64,000 nt of DNA, from contig NZ_CP109199.1 of assembly GCF_036250065.1 (NCBI RefSeq), forward strand, positions 434,001 to 498,000, in the 5' to 3' direction. A model generated the notes under the pieces. The model was not told the origin of the DNA, made no database searches, and saw nothing but the letters and a program-made list of their open reading frames with translations. Made by a program: the position numbers and the translations under genes. This DNA comes from Micromonospora sp. NBC_01699. Its GTDB lineage: Bacteria; Actinomycetota; Actinomycetes; Mycobacteriales; Micromonosporaceae. This document shows, piece after piece, positions 37,268-46,634 of the stretch (within the stretch, counting starts at the first letter, position 1; each line of letters begins with the position of its first letter).

Positions 37268-38605
37268 ATGGCTGCGATCCTCAGTCCTCAGGCTGGTCCA
37301 GATGGTGAGGGGTACGTTTTGGGGTATGAACCCGCCTGGCAGCTCGTTCTATCCGCTGCCCGCCGGCTCGCAGTGGAACAGCCAGAGTTCGGGCGAGCCG
37401 AGCTGATTGATGAGGTACGGCGAGTCGACCCGAGCCGACGGCCGGAATCACTCGGGCCAGTGATTCAGGGGATGACCAGGGACGCCAGCGGTGGGCCACC
37501 GAGCCCTTGCGGGACACCCCTGATCCGCCTCGGGCACGGGCGGTACGCCCTCGTCGAGACCGCCCTGCCACAGCAGACCCGCGTCGTGGCGCCAGCCCAG
37601 ACCCTCGGGCGTGCCGACATCGCGCTGATTGGCTGTGTGAAGACGAAAGCGGGCTATCCCATGCCCGCTCGAGATCTCTACCTGTCGCCACTGTTCCTAC
37701 GCCGTCGTGAGTACGCCGAGCAGCAGGCCTACCGCTGCTACATCCTGAGTGCCGAACACGCGCTGGTCCCGCCCGAGACGGTGCTCGCCCCGTACGACAC
37801 CGCGCTGGCCGATCAAACTTCTGAGTATCGGCGTGCCTGGGGTCAGTGGGTGCTGGCAAAGCTGGTGCGTGCCGAGGGTTCGCTGCGGGGCAGGATTGTC
37901 GAGGTTCATGCCGGCGACGAGTACAGCCGGCCGATCGCGCACCTTCTTGAGCAGGCCGGGGCGACCGTTCGTCGGCCGCTTGCCGGGCTGACGCTTGGCG
38001 AGCAACTGGCCTGGTACGACCAACAGCCGAAGGACCTGGTTCCGACGCAGGCTCGACCCGTCGAGACGCAGCCGTCCGTCGTACCGTCCACGAGTCAGGC
38101 CGTGGTGGCGGCGCTGCTGCGTTACGGGCGGGAGCACCAGGCCGAGAGGGCTGACGCTCCGCCTCGCTTTACCCCCGACCCGGACGCCAACACCCTCGTC
38201 CTCACCGACCCGTTCGCGTTCCTCCTGGCCGTCCTCTTCGACCAGGGCATACCCGCCGAGCGCGCCTGGCAGGCACCGTACGAGCTGCGGCGGCGTCTCG
38301 GTCACCTCGATCCGGCCGGTATCGTCGCCGATCCGAAAGGCGTGCGGGCCGCGGTGGCCCAGCAGCCCGCCCTGCATAGGTACGTGAACAACATGTCGGT
38401 GTGGGTCGTGGCCGCCGCCGGCTTGGTCGTGGACCGCTACGGCAGCGACGCCGGGCTGGTCTGGTCCGGCGAGCCACGAGCCGCCGACCTTGCGGCACGG
38501 CTGCGGACCTTACCCGGGATAGGGCAGAAGAAGGCTGCCATGGCGGTCGAGATCCTGGCCCGTGAGGTGCCCCGAGGACTCCGGACACGTCCCCAAGTAG
38601 GGTGA
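37268..38605 (+). pseudogene. DUF6884 (YaaA-like) - HhH DNA glycosylase fusion, 3' end cut by an IS3 element
   Basis: About 433 native residues remain. The middle (about 118-245) matches DUF6884: GCVKTKAGYPMPARDLYLSP and LSAEHALVPPETVLAPYD. The C-terminal part (about 290-430) resembles HhH-GPD DNA glycosylases of the EndoIII fold, ending in the helix-hairpin-helix LPGIGQKKAAMAVEILA. The IS3 left end at ~38567 cuts the frame here and adds about 12 foreign residues. The catalytic Asp that normally follows the hairpin is lost, so glycosylase activity is probably gone. A YaaA-like domain joined to a base-flipping glycosylase suggests base modification or repair. Confidence 0.7.
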
Positions 38606-38628
38606 TGAGAGTCCGGAAGGAACGGTAC

Positions 38629-38922
38629 GTGGCAAAGAAACCAGCAAGGTATTCACCGGAGTTGCGCGCCGAGGCGGTCAAGGCGGTGATCGAGGGGCAG
38701 CGCAGCTACGCTGATGTCGCCCGCGATTTCGGTCTGATTGCGGAGACGGTACGCAACTGGGTGATCGCGGAGAAGAAAAAGAACCCTGGTGGCAGTGATG
38801 ACGCCCGCGAGGCGATCGATCGGGTGCGGACAGCCGAGATGGAACGGCGCATTCGGGAACTGGAGCAAGAGAACGCGTTCCTGAAAAAAGCTGCGGCCTT
38901 CTTCGCGAGAGAACAACGGTGA
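38629..38922 (+). CDS. IS3-family transposase orfA
   Basis: 97 aa from the GTG at 38629 (GGAAGGA upstream). An HTH (YADVARDFGLIAETVRNWV) is followed by a leucine-zipper-like coiled coil (ERRIRELEQENAFLKKAAAFF), the standard InsE/OrfA layout. The stop overlaps the orfB start by ATGA-type coupling, where IS3 elements use frameshifting to make OrfAB. It binds the element ends. Confidence 0.93.
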   Translation: MAKKPARYSPELRAEAVKAVIEGQRSYADVARDFGLIAETVRNWVIAEKKKNPGGSDDAREAIDRVRTAEMERRIRELEQENAFLKKAAAFFAREQR

Positions 38923-39221
38923 GCGAGCGGTACGCTTTCATCTCCGGGGGGAAGGCCGACTTTGAGGTAAGCATGATGTGCCGGATGTTGGGTGTCTCCC
39001 GGTCGGGGTACTACGAGTGGCTCGACCGGCCTGTTTCGGCGCGGGCAACGCGGCGTCTGGAACTGACGAAGAGAATTCGGAGCGTCTTTGTCGGGTCTGG
39101 TCGTACCTATGGTTACCGGCGGGTCCACGCTGAACTCGCGCGTGCCGGCGTGGAGGTCGACGACGAGCTCGTGCGGCGGCTGATGGCGGCGGCCGGGTTG
39201 GTGCCTGTACAGGTCAAACGC
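38919..39221 (+). pseudogene. IS3 transposase orfB, 5' part
   Basis: About 101 native residues (SERYAFISGG... HTH_21 region YGYRRVHAEL) up to VQVKR, where the IS4-family element begins. The catalytic DDE core lies in the right part at 40763-41350. Removing the insertion and one 10-bp target copy joins the two parts in frame, so this break is recent. Confidence 0.92.
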
Positions 39222-40761
39222 CAATGCCGTTCAGTTAGGGCGTCTGCTGAGGTCAGTGTGGTGAGCTGACGTCGGTTGTGGAGGGCGGTACGGTGGCTGG
39301 CCGTGACGTCAGCGGTGGTAGAGACAGCGCAACGGCCGTGGGGCCGGTTGACCGACCATATCGGGCTGGGTGTGGTGTCGGCCCGTTTCGGGCGTGACCT
39401 GCTGGAGGAGGTCCTCAACCGCACCGAGCGGCGGGAGAAGCGGTCGAGGCGGCTGCCCGCGCATGTGATGATCCGCTACGTCATCGCGATGGGTTTGTTC
39501 TTCGCCGAGTCCTACGACGAGGTGATGCGCCGGTTGGTGGGTAACCTGCGCGCACTCGGTTCGTGGGACGACGACTGGCAGGTCCCGACCAAGTCGGCGA
39601 TCACCCAGGCCCGACAACGGCTCGGGCCAGAGCCGATGAAGGCGCTGTTCGAGCGGGCCGCGGTGCCTCTGGCGACCTCGGGCACCAAGGGCGCGTGGCT
39701 GGCCCGGCGCCGGTTGATGGCGATCGACGCGACCAGCTTCGACGTGGCCGACACCTCGGACAATGCCGAACGGTTCGGCCGGATGGGCTCCGGGCCGAAA
39801 GCGTCGGCGTATCCGAAACTGCACCTCGCCGCCATCGCCGAGTGCGGCAGCCACGCGATTGTCGGTGCCGTGCTGGGTAGCTGCCGCACCGGGGAGCGCA
39901 CCCTGGCCGCCGATCTGACCAGCACGGTCGGGCCGGGCATGCTGGTGATGGCCGACGCCGGCCTGTACTCCTACGACCTGTTCAACCGGTTCGCGGGCAC
40001 CGGCGCGGACCTGGCCTGGCGGATCGGCGCGTCGGTGTCGGTCGGGCACCTGAGCTGGCTTCCGGACGGCTCCTACCACGCGCTGATCTACACAGCCGGG
40101 CTGAGCGCCGCCAGCCGGGCCCGGCTGGCCGAACAGGCAAAAGCCGGCCACGATGTTCCCGCCGAGTTGGCTCGCCGGGTACGGGTGGTCGAGTACACCG
40201 TCCCGGACCGCAACCTCGATGGTGACCTGATCGTGGTGATCACCACGATCACCGACCCGCACGAGATCGGCGCCCTCACCCTGGCCGAGGCGTATCACCA
40301 ACGCTGGGAAGAGGAATCCGCGCTGGACGAGATCAAGACGGACCTACGCGGACGCGGTGAAGTCCTGCGCTCGAAGACCCCGGACCTGGTCGAACAACAG
40401 ATGTGGGGACTGCTACTGGCCCACTACGCCATCCGCGCCCTCCTGCTGGACGCCGCTGACCCGGCGGGCTACGACCCCGACCGCATGTCCTTCATCAAAG
40501 GCCTCCGGGTCACGCGCCGCCAGGTCACCGACCAGGCGGCCATCACCCCCTGAACACCTTTACACCGCCCTGACCGACGCGCTCGACGAGATTCGCCACC
40601 AGCCCAACCCACCCCGCCGCGACCGGACCTGCCCCCGCGTCATCAAACGCGCCCGACACAACTCCTACCGCGTCAAACGCCCCACCGACCGAACCACCCG
40701 CCACCCCAACCCGCCAACACCGCAACTGGCCTGCCCAAACATCCTTAACTGAACGGCATTG
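39222..40761 (+). mobile_element. IS4-family insertion sequence inserted in IS3 orfB
   Basis: 1540 bp with 19-bp terminal inverted repeats (left CAATGCCGTTCAGTTAGGG at 39222-39240, right 40743-40761, one mismatch). A 10-bp direct target duplication GGTCAAACGC lies at 39212-39221 and 40762-40771. Excision restores the host IS3 orfB exactly. Confidence 0.95.
39303..40752 (+). pseudogene. IS4-family transposase, probably frameshifted near its C-terminus
   Basis: From the GTG at 39303 the frame is open to a TGA at 40551 (416 aa). It has an IS4 N-terminal domain (GLGVVSARFGRDLLEEVL), a first catalytic Asp in LMAIDATSFDVAD and a second in VMADAGLYSYDL. The YREK signature YHQRWEEESALDEIK lies near residue 330. 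The expected basic C-terminal tail continues in the next frame (EHLYTALTDALDEIRHQ to 40752). The switch is at a run of five C (40546-40550): one extra C would explain it. The catalytic core is intact, so the truncated protein could still be active. Confidence 0.8.
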
Positions 40762-40762
40762 G

Positions 40763-41350
40763 GTCAAACGCCGTCGTGGCCTGACGGTGGCCGACCGGGC
40801 CGCCGGGCCGATCCCGGACCTCGTCGGCCGGGACTTCACCGCCGAGGCGCCCGGGGCGAAGATGGTCGGTGACATCACCCAGATCGACACCGGAGAAGGG
40901 CCGTTGTTCCTGGCTTCGGTCATCGATTGTTTCTCCAAGAGCGTGATCGGGTGGGCGGTCGATGACCGTTATCCGGCGTCGTTGGTGTGCGGGGCTCTGG
41001 ATATGGCCGCGCGGCGTTTCCCGTTGCCGACCGGAGCGATATTTCACTCCGACCGCGGTAGTCAATATACATCGCACGAGTTCGGTGTCGCGTTGAGTCG
41101 GCATAAGGTGCGGCAGTCGGTCGGGCGGACCGGTATCTGTTTCGATAATGCGATGGCCGAGTCGTTCTTCGGGAAGCTGAAGACGGAGTGGGTGCATCAC
41201 CGAACATTCGCCACTCGTGCCGAAGCGCGACGGGAGATCATCAGGTTCATCGAGGGCTTTTACAATCGGCGGCGTCTACATTCCGGTCTCGGGTACCGCC
41301 CGCCGTCGGAAATCCTCGAAGAATGGTTTGCTAATCGGCGGGCAGCTTGA
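40763..41350 (+). pseudogene. IS3 transposase orfB, 3' part (rve integrase core)
   Basis: 196 codons in frame from the insertion point. The DDE core is present: VGDITQIDTGEGPLFLASVID (first Asp), FHSDRGSQYTS (second Asp), and NAMAESFFGKLKTEW (Glu). It has no start of its own and is not expected to be made. Its sequence is otherwise intact, which again indicates recent disruption. Confidence 0.92.
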
Positions 41351-41563
41351 TAATGTGCATTTAGTTCGAGTCCGGATTTTTCGGGCCACGTCACCGCAGC
41401 CTGCCCCAAGGACGTGGGACGTGCGGCGGCGGTGTCATGACGCACTTCCGAGGTAGCGCATATCGGCCCTGGCACACATCATTGTGTCGTTGATCTTGCT
41501 TTTCGCATGTGGCGTTGAGGACGCGTTTGCGGAGTAGGTCGAGGTTCGCTCGTCCCGTTCAAA

Positions 41564-41589
41564 ACAGTTGCCGGTGCACCGGCAACTGT
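41564..41589. terminator. Palindromic hairpin downstream of the SMC operon
   Basis: A perfect 26-bp palindrome (11-bp stem around TGCA) lies 20 bp after the stop codon of the minus-strand Toprim nuclease gene. It probably ends the five-gene transcript, and could shield the operon from IS3 read-through. Confidence 0.78.
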
Positions 41590-41608
41590 GAGAAGGCGCC
41601 AGTGCGGT

Positions 41609-42901
41609 TTACGAAGGTGGCTGGCTCTTCAAAACGGTGTGAAGGGCGGCCCGTGCGGTGGCTTCCTGCTCGATCGCGTAGCCCCGGTTCAGGCAGCATT
41701 GCGCGAAGGCGCCGATTTGGTCCGGGCGTTGTGCGAGCTGCTCGAGGTGGGTACGGCTGTGGGTGTTGAATGTCCGGCCTTCGTCGTGCTGCACCGTGCC
41801 GACGTCCACGACGTGGATGGTGGTGCCCAGCGGCAGGTTGTCGTGGACGCGGGCGGTGATGCGGACGCCTCCGAGGTCGGCGTCCGCGCAGATGACGACT
41901 GCTGAGGTCTGCTGCGCGGCCTGGACGATCATCGACACGACGGCTGCGGGCGGCTGTCCGTGGCACCAGACGACCGGCAGGTCGGGCCGGGTGTCACAAA
42001 CCGTTTCGGCCGCCTGCCGGTTCTCCACGACCAGCAGGACGCCGGTGTGCCCGGAGACGGTCAGTCGCGGCAGCGCGTGGGGGCTCAGTCGGATGTCGTG
42101 CGGGCCGGGCATCGCCGACAGGTCGAGGACGGAGCCGGTGGTCGTGTGCAGCAGGATCGGGCCGCCGAGCCCGATGTACGGGTTGCGGGCCACGCCGAGC
42201 GCGATGAGTGTCTCGTGGTCGAAACCCATAGCGGCGAGCAGATGATGCACGTCGTCGCGGGCTTTCGTGTCGTTGGCGTGGCTCTGCACGAATGCGCGGA
42301 GGGAATCGTGGGTACGGCCCTCAGCGAGGTCGGCGGCGGCGCGCAGCGCCCACAACAGCCGGTCGGGGTGGTCGGTGACGCGTAGGGCCCGGCTGGCATC
42401 CGGCCAGTCATCGGCGATCGCCGATGCGATCTGCTCCGCCCTGGTTCGAAGGGTGCTGGTGTCGTCGCGTCGGCGGCTTCGGCGTGCTTGTTCTGCTGCC
42501 GCCAGGTCGGGGTGCGGGTACACCCGGCGTGGTGGCTGGGCCAGGGCGTTGCTGTTAAGGGTGTAGCCGATCGTCACACAGCCGGATGCGGCGAGTTCCA
42601 GCATGATGCGCAGCGCGTCAGCGCCGAACTTGTTGCTGACACCGGCCCAGCTGTGCTCGCTGCGAATGACCCAGGTCCAGTCGCTGTCGCTGAGTAGTCC
42701 GTCCGGTCGGCGTGGAGCCTGGCCAGGGTTTTCGGTGCGGAGGCGGGCGGATCGCGGTCTCGGCCGACCGCGGCTGTCCCGGGGGTAGTGCCCGCTGGGC
42801 GGCAGCGGCGCGTAGGCGACCAGGCCCGGGTAGTCACGGATCCAGCTGAGAGTGATTTCGGGGTCCGGTTCCTCTGGGACGGTGCCGTCGGTGTCGGTCA
42901 T
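41609..42901 (-). CDS. Wadjet-like JetD: Toprim-fold nuclease (DUF2399-like)
   Basis: 430 aa, last gene of the five-gene operon. The C-terminal third has the Toprim layout of JetD proteins: LLVVENRQAAETV with the catalytic Glu (E293), a WCHGQPPAAVV turn (314-320), and ICADADLGGVRI with metal-binding D340 and D342. The VENR...GQPPAA arrangement is closest to DUF2399 members, the JetD type of actinobacterial Wadjet II. The N-terminal ~250 residues are helical and winged-helix-like, for DNA binding (cf. GADALRIMLELAASGCVTI). In Wadjet, JetD cuts circular plasmid DNA after the SMC complex extrudes it. ATG 42901 overlaps the SMC stop by ATGA. Confidence 0.82.
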   Translation of the reverse strand: MTDTDGTVPEEPDPEITLSWIRDYPGLVAYAPLPPSGHYPRDSRGRPRPRSARLRTENPGQAPRRPDGLLSDSDWTWVIRSEHSWAGVSNKFGADALRIMLELAASGCVTIGYTLNSNALAQPPRRVYPHPDLAAAEQARRSRRRDDTSTLRTRAEQIASAIADDWPDASRALRVTDHPDRLLWALRAAADLAEGRTHDSLRAFVQSHANDTKARDDVHHLLAAMGFDHETLIALGVARNPYIGLGGPILLHTTTGSVLDLSAMPGPHDIRLSPHALPRLTVSGHTGVLLVVENRQAAETVCDTRPDLPVVWCHGQPPAAVVSMIVQAAQQTSAVVICADADLGGVRITARVHDNLPLGTTIHVVDVGTVQHDEGRTFNTHSRTHLEQLAQRPDQIGAFAQCCLNRGYAIEQEATARAALHTVLKSQPPS

Positions 42902-45900
42902 GTTTGCGGCTCCGGCCGGAACGAGGTCATCCAGTCGGAGAGCAGCTGCACCCGGGTGGTGTCGGCTTCGCTGCCGATGACGACCGGCGCCTGGTTGTAC
43001 GGCATGGTGTCGGACGGGCGTCTCAGCTTGATGTAGAGGCTGGACGCGCCGATCGCGTACCGCTCCATGTCATCCTGCAGGGCGCCGACGACGCTGATCG
43101 CACGGTCCCGGCCGATGTTCTCGAAGAGGGCGACGGCGTCACGGCGGTGTGCCGCACCCAGGTTGCGGCCGAGTTCGTCGAGGACCAGCAACAGCGGCCG
43201 GTCCTGGGCGCCGGCGAGTGCCGCCGCGCAGACGAGCTTCACCGCTTTGTCGTCCATCTGTGCCGTGTTGCCGCGCAGCCGGTACGACGACGGCGGTTTT
43301 CCCTCACCGCGCCGCCACCGTGGGGTGATCGTCCACTGCCACGGTTTCTCGGGGTCGGCGGGGGCTTCCGGTTCAGGGAAATCGAGGTTGCCGCCGTAGC
43401 CGCCGTAGGTCTGGTCGAGCCGGTCAAACTCGTCGGACACCTGACGCAGTTTCGCTTTGATGGCCTTGGCGGTGGTCGACCGCAGCGCCTCCGATGTTCG
43501 CCGGGCCTCGTCGAGTGCGGCCTTCGCGCCGGTCAGCGTGATGGTCTTGGCTTGCCGCTCCTGCTGGATCTGCGAGGCATTCTCCCGGTCGACGCGCTCA
43601 TGATCAGTCAGGAAGTTGCCGACGATCCTCAACACGTCGGGAATGAGCCGTACGTACGCTCCGGTGCGCCGGTCGGCGCGCTGCTCGTCGACGACCCGGA
43701 GTTCCTCCGGCCGGTTCTGCTCCGGGTCACCGGGCGGGAAACACACGGCGCGAACCTCATTGGCCAGCCGCGCGCACAGCTCGTCCCACTCCGCCGACGG
43801 CCGCAGCGCCTCACTCTCGTCGAGCGTAAGCAGGTGCTGTTCGGCGGACTCCACCGTTCCGGTCCACTGCGCGTGCAGGCGAGGCAAGTCAAGATCTGTA
43901 CGCAGCTGCAGCAGGGCTCGCCACTGGCTGCGGTTATCTTCGAGTTCCTTCTTTAGCCTGGTAAGGGTGCTGTTTGCCGCCTCGATCTGCTGAGCCCGGG
44001 CGGCTTTCTCGCCGAGGGCGGCCTCGTAGCCGACCTTGGCTTGCTGCAACGGCCCGCCGAGTTTGTTCAGCTCCAGTTCGGTTGCGGAGTTGCGATTGCG
44101 GAGCTTCGTCACCTTGTCGCGAACCACTGTGGCCTCGGCCTCGGCCTTCGCGCCGCGTAGGTGCGTGTCGGCGCGGCCCTTGATGCGTTTGGCCTCGCGG
44201 ATCCCCTCGTCGGCCTCGTCGTCCTCGCTGGCGGCTCCTTTCACCTGATCTTGAGCGCCTCGGATCCGGCCGGCACGGCCGGTCAGTGATTCCGGTAACC
44301 CGGCGATCCCGTGCACGCCAGCTACGGGATCGATGTGCTCGTCGGCTCCGGCTCGCTCGGCTAACGCCGCGAGGAACCGGCTCACCGGTAGGTCGGGGTC
44401 CGCAGCGGCGGGCAGGCCCGGCTCGGCCACATGATCGATGGGGTCTGCTTCGACCAGTAGGCTGCCTGGCAGTGCGGTCAGTAGTCGGACGGCATCCCGA
44501 GCTTGGTGGTGAGCGACGGCGACCGCGTGCCGATAGGGCAGCAGCCGCGCCTCCCACGTAGGCCGCTGCTGTTCGGTCAAGGAGATCGTGTCGACCAGCG
44601 GCGCTGCGGTGATGTCGTTCGCCCGTAGCAGCCGGACCTGGGCGACCGCGACATCCTCGCCCTTCTCTGCGGCGGACAGCGCCGCCTTGGCGACCCCCAG
44701 CGCGTGTTCGGTACGACCTTTGGCCCGTTCCGCCGCCTGGATCATCTTCTCGGCCTCGGTGATCTCATCCTCGGCCTGTTCAACGGTGCGCCCGTCCGCT
44801 ACGGCCGCGTCGGCTTTAAGGCGCCGCAGCTGTCCACCAAGGGTTTCGATCGAGCCGACGTTCTTGTTCTGCTCGTCCTGCAGTGCGGTTTCGGCAGCCT
44901 TGAGATCCTCGTACGCCTTGATCCGGGTGCGGCAGCTCTCATCGAATGCCTTGTCGTCGGATAGCCGATCCACCTCACCGCCGGCCGTCTCGATCTTCGC
45001 ATCCAGTTCTTCACGCCGACGTTCCTTCGCCTCGACATCCGCGGCGATCCGTTCGGCTTCGTGCACGCCGTCGACCAGGTACCGGGCACAGCGACTTCGC
45101 CAACCGTCACGTGCCTCGGCTAGCAACGTCCGGGACTGCTCCCGCGAGGCGATGCCATCCTCGACGACCTTCATCCGGCCGTCCCACAACTCGTACTCCG
45201 ACTCGGCCCGCTCGGCTTTCCCAGCCTGTTCGTACTCCTCGGCCCTGGACCGCTGCTCCTGTTCGATCTCGGCGGTCAAACCGGTCAGCGCTCCGATGGC
45301 CTCGAAGATCCGCTCCGGGGTCAGCTCGTTGAGCGGCTGGGCGAGCAGGTTCGCGGTCGGGCTGGCCCGTACCGAGGTCGACAGGAACGACACGCATCGA
45401 ACTGTCGAGCCGTACAGGGTGCGAGCGAGCCGGTTGGCGCGGATATCGGTACGGCCGTTGCTGCGCGGCAAGGCGTCCCACAACCCGTCGGCGCCGCCGG
45501 CTCGTTCGTCCTCCGTGTCACCGAACGGCACGTGTAGCCGATGGGCCCACCGCAGCTCAACGTGCGGGCTCTGCCGGTTGATCCGTAGCCACACCGTCAA
45601 CGCCGACGCGTCCAGTTCTTCCACCGTCTCGGCCTGCGACGGCACGAAAACGCCGATCAGGTAGCCGCGGTCGGCGTTGGCGTGCATCGCCTCCTGGCCG
45701 GCGAGTTCGGCGGTGAATAGCAACTCGGCAGCGGCCTGCGCCCCCGACTGCAACCGCCATTGCTCGTCGGCGTGCAGCAGGCTCAGCCCGGCGATGAACG
45801 ACGACTTGCCGGCCCCGTTGGAGTCAGAGGGCCCCTGACCCGCCATCGTGATCAGCCCACGGGCGGTGATCGGCACCGGATGAGTCGACAGCCGTGAGAT

Positions 45901-45984
45901 GTTGACCATCTGGATGCCGGCGAGGACGCGCGCTCCGACGATGTCCTCGACGACGCCGTCCGACGGCATGGCTACCGACGTCAA
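42898..45984 (-). CDS. Wadjet-like JetC: SMC-type ATPase
   Basis: 1028 aa from a TTG at 45984, chosen because GGGAGGA lies 6 bp before it and it overlaps the previous stop (TTGA); the nearest ATG is 15 bp further with no site of its own. Walker A GPSDSNGAGKSSF lies at ~50-62. Two long coiled-coil stretches (about 300-480 and 640-800, rich in E/K/A) flank a hinge-like middle. The C-terminal head has Walker B LLLVLDELGRN at ~931. The ATPase would extrude DNA loops together with the kleisin and winged-helix subunits. It is shorter than TIGR02680-type SMC proteins (~1350 aa), so it does not match classical type II. Confidence 0.85.
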   Translation of the reverse strand: MTSVAMPSDGVVEDIVGARVLAGIQMVNISRLSTHPVPITARGLITMAGQGPSDSNGAGKSSFIAGLSLLHADEQWRLQSGAQAAAELLFTAELAGQEAMHANADRGYLIGVFVPSQAETVEELDASALTVWLRINRQSPHVELRWAHRLHVPFGDTEDERAGGADGLWDALPRSNGRTDIRANRLARTLYGSTVRCVSFLSTSVRASPTANLLAQPLNELTPERIFEAIGALTGLTAEIEQEQRSRAEEYEQAGKAERAESEYELWDGRMKVVEDGIASREQSRTLLAEARDGWRSRCARYLVDGVHEAERIAADVEAKERRREELDAKIETAGGEVDRLSDDKAFDESCRTRIKAYEDLKAAETALQDEQNKNVGSIETLGGQLRRLKADAAVADGRTVEQAEDEITEAEKMIQAAERAKGRTEHALGVAKAALSAAEKGEDVAVAQVRLLRANDITAAPLVDTISLTEQQRPTWEARLLPYRHAVAVAHHQARDAVRLLTALPGSLLVEADPIDHVAEPGLPAAADPDLPVSRFLAALAERAGADEHIDPVAGVHGIAGLPESLTGRAGRIRGAQDQVKGAASEDDEADEGIREAKRIKGRADTHLRGAKAEAEATVVRDKVTKLRNRNSATELELNKLGGPLQQAKVGYEAALGEKAARAQQIEAANSTLTRLKKELEDNRSQWRALLQLRTDLDLPRLHAQWTGTVESAEQHLLTLDESEALRPSAEWDELCARLANEVRAVCFPPGDPEQNRPEELRVVDEQRADRRTGAYVRLIPDVLRIVGNFLTDHERVDRENASQIQQERQAKTITLTGAKAALDEARRTSEALRSTTAKAIKAKLRQVSDEFDRLDQTYGGYGGNLDFPEPEAPADPEKPWQWTITPRWRRGEGKPPSSYRLRGNTAQMDDKAVKLVCAAALAGAQDRPLLLVLDELGRNLGAAHRRDAVALFENIGRDRAISVVGALQDDMERYAIGASSLYIKLRRPSDTMPYNQAPVVIGSEADTTRVQLLSDWMTSFRPEPQT

Positions 45985-46634
45985 CGCTGTCCTCCCATGC
46001 GGTTGTGCCGGCGTTCCCGGATCGCCGCGGCCAGCGGATGGTCCGGTGCCGCGGCGAGAATCAACTGGTCCTGCAACTGCTCGCGGGCGGCCGGCGTCAG
46101 CCGCGACAGCTGCGGGCCCGGTACGTAGCCGCTGTCGTGGTCGCCGCCCCGGACTGTTCGGAGCAGCCCGCACGCGGTCAACCGGCCCAGGGCCGCTCTG
46201 ACCTCTCCAATCGGCACTTTGCTGTCACGAGTGACGTCCTGCAACGTGGTCGGGTACGGGCTGTCCCAGGAGTCCGCGGCGATTCGCTCCTCGCTGCGCG
46301 GGACCGCCACCGAGTGGACCAGCACCAGGACCAGAACGGCGCGGTCGGCCAACGACAGCGGCTGCCACCCGGTCTCGGCGAGCTCGGTCCGTACGGCGTC
46401 GTCGAATCCGGACGTGAAGTGCAGCGCGTCGACCGACACCAGTGTCCGGCCCGTTCGGCGAAGTAGCTCCTCCAGCCGTTCACGGCTCGTCGCGTCCCGC
46501 AGCGCGGGCAGGAACTGCCGGTGAACTGGGCCACTGCCGTGCTCTAGCAGCGCGTACGCGGCTTCGACCAGCTCTCGCTGCCGGTCGGGCAACGTCCCGA
46601 GCACCTCTTCGAAGATGGGATTCGGGCGGTTCAC
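45981..46634 (-). CDS. Wadjet-like JetB: winged-helix (KITE/MukE-like) subunit
   Basis: 217 aa from a GTG overlapping the upstream stop (GTGA). Helix-rich N-terminus, then a winged-helix region (IGEVRAALGRLTACGLLRTVRG) at about 145-170 and a conserved hydrophobic block SLADRAVLVLVLVHSVAVP. Position directly before the SMC gene, size and fold pattern match the JetB/MksE/MukE accessory subunit that holds kleisin to the SMC heads. No domain family can be named with certainty from sequence alone. Long upstream in-frame extensions overlap the neighbour and are rejected. Confidence 0.7.
   Translation of the reverse strand: MNRPNPIFEEVLGTLPDRQRELVEAAYALLEHGSGPVHRQFLPALRDATSRERLEELLRRTGRTLVSVDALHFTSGFDDAVRTELAETGWQPLSLADRAVLVLVLVHSVAVPRSEERIAADSWDSPYPTTLQDVTRDSKVPIGEVRAALGRLTACGLLRTVRGGDHDSGYVPGPQLSRLTPAAREQLQDQLILAAAPDHPLAAAIRERRHNRMGGQR

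Larger units (their letters stand above)
38567..41389 (+). mobile_element. IS3-family insertion sequence, interrupted by an IS4-family element
   Basis: The outer element carries orfA and a split orfB. Imperfect terminal inverted repeats are visible: TGCCCCGAGGACTCCGGAC at the left and its near-complement ending ...TTTTTCGGGCCA at the right. No target duplication was found, and the interrupted glycosylase gene does not resume on the right, so flanking DNA was probably deleted. Without the inner element it would be about 1.27 kb, normal for IS3. Confidence 0.88.

Noticed and set aside
39276-39302. Upstream start for the IS4 transposase
   Set aside because: The extra nine residues have no homology and no ribosome site; the GTG at 39303 leads directly into the conserved N-terminal domain.
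45985-46173. Longer N-terminus of the SMC ATPase
   Set aside because: The added ~63 residues are Pro/Arg-rich, overlap the upstream gene and have no ribosome site; the TTG at 45984 has GGAGGA and overlaps the previous stop.
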